Assembly: GCA_043101835.1 (NCBI GenBank) | Contig: JBICHM010000273.1 | Location: 1 to 17,815 of the forward strand | Direction: 5' to 3' | Length of the DNA stretch: 17,815 bases | Source: JBICHM01 sp043101835 | Lineage (GTDB): Bacteria > Planctomycetota > Phycisphaerae > Phycisphaerales > UBA1924 | In this document: piece after piece, positions 10,240-16,826 of the stretch | Layout of the letters: each line of letters begins with the position of its first letter | Position numbering within the stretch: position 1 is the first letter of the stretch | The notes under the pieces: generated by a model | Told to the model about the DNA's origin: nothing | What the model saw: only the letters and a program-made list of their open reading frames with translations | Database searches by the model: none | Position numbers and translations under genes: made by a program

Positions 10240-11861
10240 TGCGCCGCTTCACCGACCTCTACTTCGCGCTCGATGCGACCACGCGCACCGGCGACAAGGT
10301 CGAGGCCCTCGCGGCGTACTTCCGAGATGTCCCCGCGCGCGACGGCGCGTGGGCCCTCGCCTTCCTCGCCGGCAAGCGCGGGCGACGACCCGTCAGCGGC
10401 CCCGCCATGCGCGCCTGGGCCGCCGCGGAAGCCGGCCATCCCGAGTGGCTCGTCGGCGAGTGCCACGAGGTGGTGGGGGACCTCTCCGAAACCATTGCCC
10501 TCCTGCTCCCCGAGCCAATCGACCCACGCGACATCCCGCTGCACGAAGTCGTCGAGCGCCACATCCAGCCCATGGCGCACATGGACGACGATGAGAAGCG
10601 CGCCCACCTCGTCGCGCTCTGGCGCGCCCTGGACGCCGAGCAGCGCTTCGTCTTCCACAAGCTCATCAGCGGCGCCTTCCGTGTTGGCGTGCAGCGCCGA
10701 TTGCTCACCCGCGCGATTGCTGAAGCCGCGGGGTTGGACCAGGCCGTCGTCGCCCACCGCCTCGCGGGAACCTGGAAACCGACGCCCGAGCGCTTCCGCG
10801 CCCTCATGGCCGGCGACGACGCGCACGACGACCCCGCGCGACCCTACCCCTTCTTCCTCGCCAGCCAGCTCGACGATGAGGTCGGCCTCTTCGACGCCCG
10901 CCTCGGCGACATCGCCGACTGGCAGGCCGAGTGGAAGTGGGACGGCATCCGCGCACAGCTGATCCGGCGCGCGCGTCAGACCATCGCCTGGTCACGCGGC
11001 GAAGAACTGCTCGGTGATTCCTTCCCTGAACTCCGCGCCATCGGCGACGCCCTCCCCGATGGAACCGTCCTCGACGGCGAACTGCTGGCTTGGGAGGACG
11101 ACCGCCCGCTCCCCTTCGCCCTGCTGCAGCGCCGCCTCAACCGCAGGCGCGTCGAGCCTACCCTCTTCCCCGATGTGCCCGTCGTCTTCATGGCCTACGA
11201 CCTGCTCGAGGACGAAGGGCGCGACCTGCGCGAGGCGCCGATCGAATCGCGCCGAGCTGCGCTCGAACGAATCATCGAGGCCGCCGGCGCAGAACACCTG
11301 CGCATCAGCCCGGTCGTTGAGGCTTCGACATGGGAAGCGCTCGCCGCCCTCCGCGAGCAGTCGCGCAAGCGCGGCGCCGAAGGCCTCATGCTCAAGCGAA
11401 TCGGTTCCACCTACGCCCACGGACGCACCCGCGGCGACTGGTGGAAGTGGAAGATCGATCCCTTCACCATCGACGCCGTCATGGTCGCCGCCCAGCCCGG
11501 CCACGGGAAGCGCGCCACCCTCTTCACCGACTACACCTTCGCCCTCTGGGAGGGCGAAGAACTCGTCACCATCGCCAAGGCCTACAGCGGCCTGACCGAC
11601 AGCGAGATCGACGAAGTCGACGCCTGGATCCGCCGCCACACCCTCGCCCGCCACGGCCCCGTGCGCGCGGTCGAACCCGAACTCGTCTTTGAACTCGCCT
11701 TCGAGGGCGTGCAGGAATCGACGCGCCACAAGTCCGGCGTCGCGCTCCGCTTCCCGCGCATCGCGCGCTGGCGCGCCGACAAGCCGGCCCGCGAGGCCGA
11801 CACCGTCGCCCACCTTCGCGCGCTCCGGCCCGAACTCCCCCAGCCGGAGGCGCGCCGGTGA
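10239..11861 (+). CDS. ATP-dependent DNA ligase of the ligase-associated repair cluster
   Basis: This 540-residue ligase seals nicks using ATP. Residues 1 to about 200 form an N-terminal DNA-binding domain (starts MRRFTDLYFALDATT). The nucleotidyltransferase domain has motif I K233-W-D-G-I-R with Lys233 as the adenylated residue. It also has a motif Ia-like SRGEELLGDSFPEL, motif III DGELLAWED, motif IIIa VFMAYDLL, motif IV EGLMLKR and motif V WWKWK. The OB domain ends with motif VI RFPRIARWRADK. All expected motifs are present, so the enzyme should be active. It has no fused polymerase or phosphoesterase domain and no Ku gene is nearby, which separates it from NHEJ LigD. Its stop overlaps the helicase GTG by four bases (GTGA). 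Bacteria normally replicate with an NAD-dependent ligase, so this one is probably dedicated to repair. Confidence 0.95.
   Translation: MRRFTDLYFALDATTRTGDKVEALAAYFRDVPARDGAWALAFLAGKRGRRPVSGPAMRAWAAAEAGHPEWLVGECHEVVGDLSETIALLLPEPIDPRDIPLHEVVERHIQPMAHMDDDEKRAHLVALWRALDAEQRFVFHKLISGAFRVGVQRRLLTRAIAEAAGLDQAVVAHRLAGTWKPTPERFRALMAGDDAHDDPARPYPFFLASQLDDEVGLFDARLGDIADWQAEWKWDGIRAQLIRRARQTIAWSRGEELLGDSFPELRAIGDALPDGTVLDGELLAWEDDRPLPFALLQRRLNRRRVEPTLFPDVPVVFMAYDLLEDEGRDLREAPIESRRAALERIIEAAGAEHLRISPVVEASTWEALAALREQSRKRGAEGLMLKRIGSTYAHGRTRGDWWKWKIDPFTIDAVMVAAQPGHGKRATLFTDYTFALWEGEELVTIAKAYSGLTDSEIDEVDAWIRRHTLARHGPVRAVEPELVFELAFEGVQESTRHKSGVALRFPRIARWRADKPAREADTVAHLRALRPELPQPEARR
11846..11850 (+). promoter_or_regulatory. 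Ribosome binding site that sets the helicase GTG start
   Basis: GGAGG inside the end of the ligase gene lies seven bases before GTG at 11858. This supports the GTG, which overlaps the ligase stop by four bases, as the true helicase start. Confidence 0.75.
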
Positions 11862-14365
11862 CCGCCCTTGACGAACTCTTCCGTGCTCGGAAGTGGACCC
11901 CTTTCGCCTACCAGCGCGAGGTGTGGGACGCCTACCGCGCGGGTCGGTCCGGCCTCGTCCACGCGCCGACCGGAACCGGCAAGACGCTCGCAGCATGGCT
12001 CGGCGCGCTGCTCGAGGCGAAGGAAGCGGGCGATGACGGTTCGCGTTGCCGGGTCGTCTGGCTCACGCCCCTCCGCGCTCTCGCCCACGACACCGTTCGA
12101 GCGCACACCGAGGCGACCGATCCGCTCGGCGTCCCGTGGTCCGTCGAACTGCGCACCGGCGACACGCCCCAGAGTGTCAAGACGCGACAACGGCGCAAAC
12201 TGCCCGCGTGCCTCGTCACCACGCCCGAGAGCCTCACCATCCTCCTCTCCTACGCCGGCACTGCCGACATGCTGCGAGACCTCCGCTGCGTTGTCGTCGA
12301 TGAGTGGCACGAACTCCTCGCCACCAAACGCGGCGTGCAGACCGAACTCGCCCTCGCACGCCTTCGCGCTCTCGCCCCCGAACTCCGCACATGGGGCCTC
12401 TCGGCGACCATCGCCAACCTCGACGAAGCCGCCGACGCGCTGCTCGGGCCGACGATCCCCGCCGAGCGTCGCGCGCTTGTCCGCGGCGCCGAGCCACGCG
12501 ACATCGAAGTCCGCACCGTCATGCCCACCACGGTGGACCGATTCCCGTGGTCCGGCCACATCGGCATCGCGCTGCTCGACGAGACTCTCGACGCCATCCG
12601 TGCCGCGCGCAGCACCCTGCTGTTTACGAACACCCGCTCGCAGGCGGAGATCTGGTTCCGCGCCATCCTCCACCGCGCGTCGGACCTGCTCGGGCGCGTC
12701 GCGCTTCACCACGGCTCCCTCGACCGCGACATCCGGCGCCAGGTCGAAGAACTCGTCGCGAGCGACCGACTCCGCTGCGTCGTCTGCACCAGCAGCCTCG
12801 ACCTCGGCGTCGACTTCACACCCGTCGATCAGGTCATCCAGGTCGGCAGCCCGCGCGGCGTTGCGCGCCTCATGCAGCGCGCCGGACGCAGCGGACACCG
12901 CCCCGGCGTCCCCAGCCGCATCCTCTGCGTGCCGACCCACGCCATCGAACTCGTCGAGTTCGCCGCCGCACGTGACGCCGTCGCCGACCGCGCCGTCGAA
13001 CCCCGGCGCCCCCTCGACCGCCCCCTCGATGTGCTCGTCCAGCACCTCGTCACCATGGCCCTCGGCGGCGGATTCGATGAATCCTCGCTGCGACAGGAAG
13101 TCCGCACCACCCGCGCGTTCCGCAATCTCACCGACGAAGAGTGGTCGTGGGCCATGCAGTTTGTCTCCACCGGCGGCCCCGCGCTCGGCGCCTACCCCCA
13201 GCACGCGCGTATCGCGCCCGATGACGAATCCCGCTGGGTCGTCCCCGATCGGCGTATTCAGCGCACGCATCGGATGTCGATCGGCGCCATCACGAGCGAC
13301 AGCGCGATGCGCGTGAAGTTCCAATCGGGCAAGACCCTCGGCACGATCGAGGAGTCCTTCATCGCGCGCCTCAGCCCGGGCGACCGCTTCGTCTTCGCCG
13401 GGCGCGTGCTCGAACTGCTCCGTGTCCGCGACATGACCGCCTGGGTCAGCCGCGCAAACACCCGCTCCGGCGTCGTTCCGCGTTGGAACGGCGGCAAGAT
13501 GCCGCTGTCATCAGAACTCGCCGCGGCTGTGCGCCGGCGCCTCGACCGCGCCATCGCCGGCGACTTCGACGGCCCCGAGATGACCCTCGCCCGGCCCATG
13601 CTCGAACTCCAGCAGCGCTGGAGCGTCCTGCCCGCCTCTGATGAACTCCTCATCGAGCGCACGAGGACGCGCGAGGGCCACCACGCCTTCCTCTTCTTCT
13701 TCGCCGGCCGCCACGCGCACGAGGGCCTCGGCGCGCTGCTCGCCCACCGGCTTGCGCAACTGGCGCCGCGATCGGTCAGCGCGACCGTCAACGACTACGG
13801 CCTCGAACTGCTCAGCCCCGACGCCTTCGACCTCGACGAACCCGCCTGGCGCCGCCTGATCGCGCCCGACCGCCTCCTCGACGACCTCCTCGCCTGCGTC
13901 AACGCCAGCGAGCTCTCCCGCCGCCAGTTCCGCGAGATCGCGCGCATCGCCGGCCTCATCTTTCAGGGCTTCCCCGGCGCGCAGCAGTCCGTCCGCCACC
14001 TCCAGGCCTCCAGCGAGCTCTTCTTCGATGTCTTCACCGAGTTCGATCCCGGCAACCTGCTGCTCGACCAGGCCCGGCGCGAAGTGATGAGCGACCAGCT
14101 CGAAGTCCGGCGCCTCGCCGATGCGCTGGACCGCGCCGCCTCGATGCGCATCGTCCTGACCAGCCCCGAGCGCCTCACCCCGCTCGCCTTTCCCCTCTAC
14201 GCCGAGACGCTCCGCACCCAGCATGTCTCCAGCGAGGCGTGGTCGAAGCGGATCGAGCGTATGGTGTCGTCGCTCGAACGCGCGGCGTCCACGGAAGGAT
14301 CGCCGCCCACCACGCGGAGGACGAGGCGTCGTGCTGCGAACGCACCTGGCCGGCGAAGCGATTGA
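11858..14365 (+). CDS. Ligase-associated DEXH helicase, Lhr-Core type
   Basis: This 835-residue superfamily 2 helicase starts at GTG. Motif I is APTGTGKT (Lys42), motif II is D148-E-W-H, motif III is S182-A-T, motif V lies in SSLDLGVDF and motif VI is Q340-R-A-G-R-S-G-H. After the two RecA-like domains come the winged-helix and Lhr-Core-type C-terminal regions expected for the family, and the length fits Lhr-Core. Known Lhr proteins are DNA-dependent ATPases that translocate 3' to 5' and unwind RNA:DNA hybrids. A role in opening damaged sites for the clustered nucleases and ligase is inferred. The last codons, within the overlap with pdeM, encode a very basic tail (TTRRTRRRAANAPGRRSD). That tail may be a by-product of the overlap. 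Confidence 0.95.
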   Translation: MTALDELFRARKWTPFAYQREVWDAYRAGRSGLVHAPTGTGKTLAAWLGALLEAKEAGDDGSRCRVVWLTPLRALAHDTVRAHTEATDPLGVPWSVELRTGDTPQSVKTRQRRKLPACLVTTPESLTILLSYAGTADMLRDLRCVVVDEWHELLATKRGVQTELALARLRALAPELRTWGLSATIANLDEAADALLGPTIPAERRALVRGAEPRDIEVRTVMPTTVDRFPWSGHIGIALLDETLDAIRAARSTLLFTNTRSQAEIWFRAILHRASDLLGRVALHHGSLDRDIRRQVEELVASDRLRCVVCTSSLDLGVDFTPVDQVIQVGSPRGVARLMQRAGRSGHRPGVPSRILCVPTHAIELVEFAAARDAVADRAVEPRRPLDRPLDVLVQHLVTMALGGGFDESSLRQEVRTTRAFRNLTDEEWSWAMQFVSTGGPALGAYPQHARIAPDDESRWVVPDRRIQRTHRMSIGAITSDSAMRVKFQSGKTLGTIEESFIARLSPGDRFVFAGRVLELLRVRDMTAWVSRANTRSGVVPRWNGGKMPLSSELAAAVRRRLDRAIAGDFDGPEMTLARPMLELQQRWSVLPASDELLIERTRTREGHHAFLFFFAGRHAHEGLGALLAHRLAQLAPRSVSATVNDYGLELLSPDAFDLDEPAWRRLIAPDRLLDDLLACVNASELSRRQFREIARIAGLIFQGFPGAQQSVRHLQASSELFFDVFTEFDPGNLLLDQARREVMSDQLEVRRLADALDRAASMRIVLTSPERLTPLAFPLYAETLRTQHVSSEAWSKRIERMVSSLERAASTEGSPPTTRRTRRRAANAPGRRSD
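14316..14320 (+). promoter_or_regulatory. Ribosome binding site that sets the PdeM GTG start
   Basis: GGAGG lies ten bases before GTG at 14331, inside the helicase gene. It supports this GTG over the much earlier ATG at 14223, which would add 36 residues of antisense-like arginine-rich sequence. Confidence 0.65.
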
Positions 14366-15002
14366 CCTGCACGAGACCGGCGCGCTCCACTGGTGCGCCG
14401 CCTCCACCCTCTTCGTCGCCGACACCCATTTCGGCAAGCCCGCCGCGTTCCGCGCCGCCGGCCTCCCTGCCCCCGAAGCGCTCACCGCGAACGATCTGGA
14501 CCGCCTCGCCCGCGCCCTCGACGACACCCGCGCCCAGCGCCTCGTCGTTCTCGGCGATCTTCTCCACCACCGGACCGGACGCGATCCCAACGCGCTTGGC
14601 GCCGTTGCGCAATGGCGCGCCGCGCGCGCGGAACTCGACATTCTCGTCGTCCGCGGCAACCACGACCTCCATGCCGGCGACCCGCCCGACGACTGGCGCA
14701 TGCGCATCGAACCCCAAGGGCGCGTCGAGCCGCCCTTCGTCTTCCGACACGAGCCCACGGAATCGGACGACGGCTACGCCCTCGCCGGGCACATCCACCC
14801 GGTCGCGTCCCTCGCCGCGCCCGGCGTCGGACGCGCCCGCTTCCGCTGCTTCCTGCTCGGCGAGCGCTGCGCCGTTCTGCCGGCGTTCGCACAGTTCGCC
14901 GGCGGCGCGCCGGTGCGCACCGATCCCGGCGACCGCCTCGTGCTGCTCACGCCCGATGGCCTCTGCACGCTCGATGCGCCGGCGCCAAGCCGCGCACGCT
15001 GA
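14331..15002 (+). CDS. pdeM: Ligase-associated metallophosphoesterase (PdeM/MPE)
   Basis: This 223-residue calcineurin-like metallophosphoesterase has all the core metal motifs: D31-T-H33, G75-D76-L-L-H-H, G109-N110-H111-D112, H140 in RHEPT, and G153-H154-I-H156. The length matches the family (about 220). The Pseudomonas putida homologue in the same cluster was described as a manganese-dependent DNA nuclease, so a DNA-processing role here is a reasonable transfer from family knowledge. The GTG start overlaps the helicase gene by 35 bases. The sequence from this start (VLRTHLAGEAIDLHETGALHW) looks like the usual family N-terminus. It is the last gene of the operon, and its stop is only five bases from the stop of the convergent HTH gene. 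Confidence 0.93.
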   Translation: MLRTHLAGEAIDLHETGALHWCAASTLFVADTHFGKPAAFRAAGLPAPEALTANDLDRLARALDDTRAQRLVVLGDLLHHRTGRDPNALGAVAQWRAARAELDILVVRGNHDLHAGDPPDDWRMRIEPQGRVEPPFVFRHEPTESDDGYALAGHIHPVASLAAPGVGRARFRCFLLGERCAVLPAFAQFAGGAPVRTDPGDRLVLLTPDGLCTLDAPAPSRAR

Positions 15003-15007
15003 CGCGA

Positions 15008-15580
15008 TCACTTCCTGAGGTTTGCCTCGGCCGAGTGGCGCATCGCCTCCTGCAGCGACACCCGCAACTCCGCCACATGGCGCTCCAGCCCGTGCAGGTC
15101 TTCGAGCATCTTGGCCGCCGCCTCCGTGTTCACATCGCACACGCAGGCGCCGTGCTCGTCCTGGTGCAGCGACAGGCGCACCGCCTCGGCCAGCCGACCC
15201 AGCGACGCCGTCACATCCAGCAGGTGCTTCGCCGGCGGGATCTCGTCCGGGTCGGTCTCGATCTCCGGCACCACCACGTACCCGCCCTCGGCGCCCGCGT
15301 CCGCCCAGAACCGGTCCCGCACCGCCTGCGGCAGAATGTCCTCCCGGCAGATCAGCTCGAACACCCGATCGCTCGGCGCCACGCTCGCGCGCGACGGCTT
15401 CAGCCAGGCGTCGAGCGTATGCACGCTCACGCCAAGCCCGTCGGCAACCGCCTGACGCGATACGCCAACGCGCGCCGCCTCCGAGACCGCGCGACGGAGC
15501 AACTCGATGAAGCGCTCGCCGAATGCGTTCAAGCGCCCCCGGCTCGCGTCGGTGTCGTTCTGGCTGGTGCGGTCGTGCAT
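15008..15580 (-). CDS. HTH-domain protein of unknown function, phage-regulator-like
   Basis: I do not recognise this 190-residue protein as a named family. Residues 40-64 form a probable helix-turn-helix (VSRQAVADGLGVSVHTLDAWLKPS). A segment follows that includes VAPSDRVFELICREDILPQAVRDRFW, then a low-complexity link (EIETDPDEIPPAKH). The C-terminal half (120-190) is predicted helical and coiled-coil-like, with two cysteines in GACVCDV. HTH plus 'xAPSDRVFELI' plus a helical tail recalls CII-like phage regulatory proteins, but this is pattern resemblance only. The ATG at 15580 has no good Shine-Dalgarno sequence; a TAGTAT hexamer lies at 15594-15599. The gene begins 47 bases after the glycosylase stop in the same direction, so they may be co-transcribed, and it runs tail-to-tail into pdeM. 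Confidence 0.8.
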   Translation of the reverse strand: MHDRTSQNDTDASRGRLNAFGERFIELLRRAVSEAARVGVSRQAVADGLGVSVHTLDAWLKPSRASVAPSDRVFELICREDILPQAVRDRFWADAGAEGGYVVVPEIETDPDEIPPAKHLLDVTASLGRLAEAVRLSLHQDEHGACVCDVNTEAAAKMLEDLHGLERHVAELRVSLQEAMRHSAEANLRK

Positions 15581-15627
15581 GCTGCTGCGCAAAATACTAC
15601 GCCACGCGTGCTTGTGGGCGCATCCGC

Positions 15628-16428
15628 TCAGGATTTCGGCGCCGGCTGGCACGCTGGGCACGCGTGCACCTCCCGAGCCGCCTGCTCCCAGGACACCACG
15701 GCGCCCCCGCATCGCAGGCACCGCTCCTTCTTGTAGATCCGCAGCCGCTCCGAGCCCTGCATCCGAGACCGGGGTTTCCCCACCTCCTCGGGCCTCCGAG
15801 CGACGATCCGGTTGATCCGCTCGCTCGCCCGCATCATCGCGCGCAGCGACGCCCACAACGCGTCGAACCGCTCCCGCCCGAGGTCCCGACCCTGCACATC
15901 GGGGTGCACGCCGATCTCGAAGAGCGACTCTGCCCGGAAGATGTTGCCCACCCCGGCGAACGCCGACTGATCCAGCAGCAGCGCGCCGATGGGTGCGCGG
16001 CTCCTGCCCACGCGCGCCCAGAGGCGATCCGGATCCGCATCCGAGCGCAGCGGATCCTCACCGAGCCGCGCCCGGATCTTCGCTTCCGCTTTCGCATCCA
16101 CGAGATCGCACGCCGCCGGGCCGTCGAGATCCATCACGTGCGCATCGCCCACAAGGCGCAATCGCACCTGCCCGACCGGCTCGCCCACCGGCGCCCGGTG
16201 CAGGCGGAATCTCCCGTACAGGCCGAGATGCACATGCAACGCGAGCCCGCCCTCCCATCGGTAGAAGAGGTGCTTGCCGTGCGCCTCGATGTGCTCGAGC
16301 GACCGGCCATCCAGCTTCCGGGCGCCCGCGCGAAACCGCCCCTGCGGGCTCGACGCCGCGAGCGCTCGCCCGGCCAGCCGGCGCGTCTGGTCCCGCGCCG
16401 CGCGATGGATCGTGTGTCCCTCCGGCAT
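15628..16428 (-). CDS. Fpg/Nei family DNA glycosylase/AP lyase, Nei2-like
   Basis: This is a 266-residue base-excision repair enzyme. After Met removal the N-terminus is P-E-G-H-T, the catalytic proline and glutamate of the Fpg/Nei family, which fixes the start at 16428 against longer frames. Other signatures are Lys52 in HGKHLFYRW, N162 in FAGVGNIFRAE of the helix-two-turn-helix, and a zinc finger with C237-x2-C240-x16-C257-x2-C260. MPEGHT and IYKKERCLRCGG resemble actinobacterial Nei2 more than classical MutM. The enzyme should remove oxidised bases and cleave the strand by beta/delta-elimination, leaving blocked 3' ends that need trimming before ligation. It diverges from the TPR gene and precedes the HTH gene. 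The exact lesion preference cannot be read from sequence. Confidence 0.93.
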   Translation of the reverse strand: MPEGHTIHRAARDQTRRLAGRALAASSPQGRFRAGARKLDGRSLEHIEAHGKHLFYRWEGGLALHVHLGLYGRFRLHRAPVGEPVGQVRLRLVGDAHVMDLDGPAACDLVDAKAEAKIRARLGEDPLRSDADPDRLWARVGRSRAPIGALLLDQSAFAGVGNIFRAESLFEIGVHPDVQGRDLGRERFDALWASLRAMMRASERINRIVARRPEEVGKPRSRMQGSERLRIYKKERCLRCGGAVVSWEQAAREVHACPACQPAPKS

Positions 16429-16475
16429 GCAGGCCATTCTTCGCCCGTCGGATCGACCCGGATGCATGCGCCCCG

Positions 16476-16504
16476 TTGACGGCGCCCGCCCGCGGCGCCA
16501 CGCT
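16476..16504 (+). promoter_or_regulatory. Promoter of the TPR gene, leaderless type
   Basis: TTGACG (16476-16481) is followed after a 17-base spacer by CACGCT (16499-16504), which ends six bases before the ATG at 16511. The -35 is strong and the spacing ideal. The -10 is poor against TATAAT (it keeps only the A at position 2 and the T at position 6). No Shine-Dalgarno sequence exists, so the mRNA probably starts at the ATG itself. Confidence 0.5.
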
Positions 16505-16510
16505 GTGGCC

Positions 16511-16822
16511 ATGTCACGCATCGATCGCATCCGACAGATGCTCGAGAAGACCCCCGGCGACGCCGACCTGCGCTACATGCTCGCGCAGGAACTCGCCAAG
16601 GGCGGCGACCACGCCGGCGCCGTCGGGCAGTACGACGCCTGCATCGAGATCAACCCCGACTATCTCTACGCCTACTTCCACAAGGCCAGCAGCCTGCAAT
16701 CGGCCGGCGACCTGCCCGGCGCGAAGGCGGCGCTCGAGACCGGCCTCCAGCGCGCCACCGCCGCCGGCGACGCCAAGGCGATCAGCGAAATCAGCGCCTT
16801 CCTCGAAGGCCTCGCCGACTGA
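16511..16822 (+). CDS. Small tetratricopeptide-repeat protein
   Basis: This is a 103-residue soluble protein. Residues about 18-51 (DLRYMLAQELAKGGDHAGAVGQ, ending EINPD) and 52-85 (LYAYFHKASSLQSAGDLPGAKAALETGL) are two TPR-like helix pairs, followed by a capping helix (AKAISEISAFLEGL). TPRs mediate protein binding; the partner is unknown. The frame is open well upstream, but the ATG at 16511 is chosen because the repeat fold begins there and a promoter-like TTGACG with a 17-base spacer sits just upstream. It has no signal peptide. It diverges from the glycosylase gene and ends four bases before the stop of the convergent aminotransferase gene. Confidence 0.85.
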   Translation: MSRIDRIRQMLEKTPGDADLRYMLAQELAKGGDHAGAVGQYDACIEINPDYLYAYFHKASSLQSAGDLPGAKAALETGLQRATAAGDAKAISEISAFLEGLAD

Positions 16823-16826
16823 CGCG

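Noticed and set aside
10239..11861. NHEJ LigD-type ligase
   Set aside because: No Ku gene and no fused polymerase or phosphoesterase domain; the neighbours are those of the ligase-associated repair cluster.
11582..13324. Minus-strand open frame of 580 codons opposite the ligase and helicase
   Set aside because: Glycine/alanine/glutamate-rich antisense shadow; the plus strand has continuous helicase and ligase motifs.
13511..14758. Minus-strand open frame of 415 codons opposite the helicase end and pdeM
   Set aside because: Antisense shadow without recognisable motifs.
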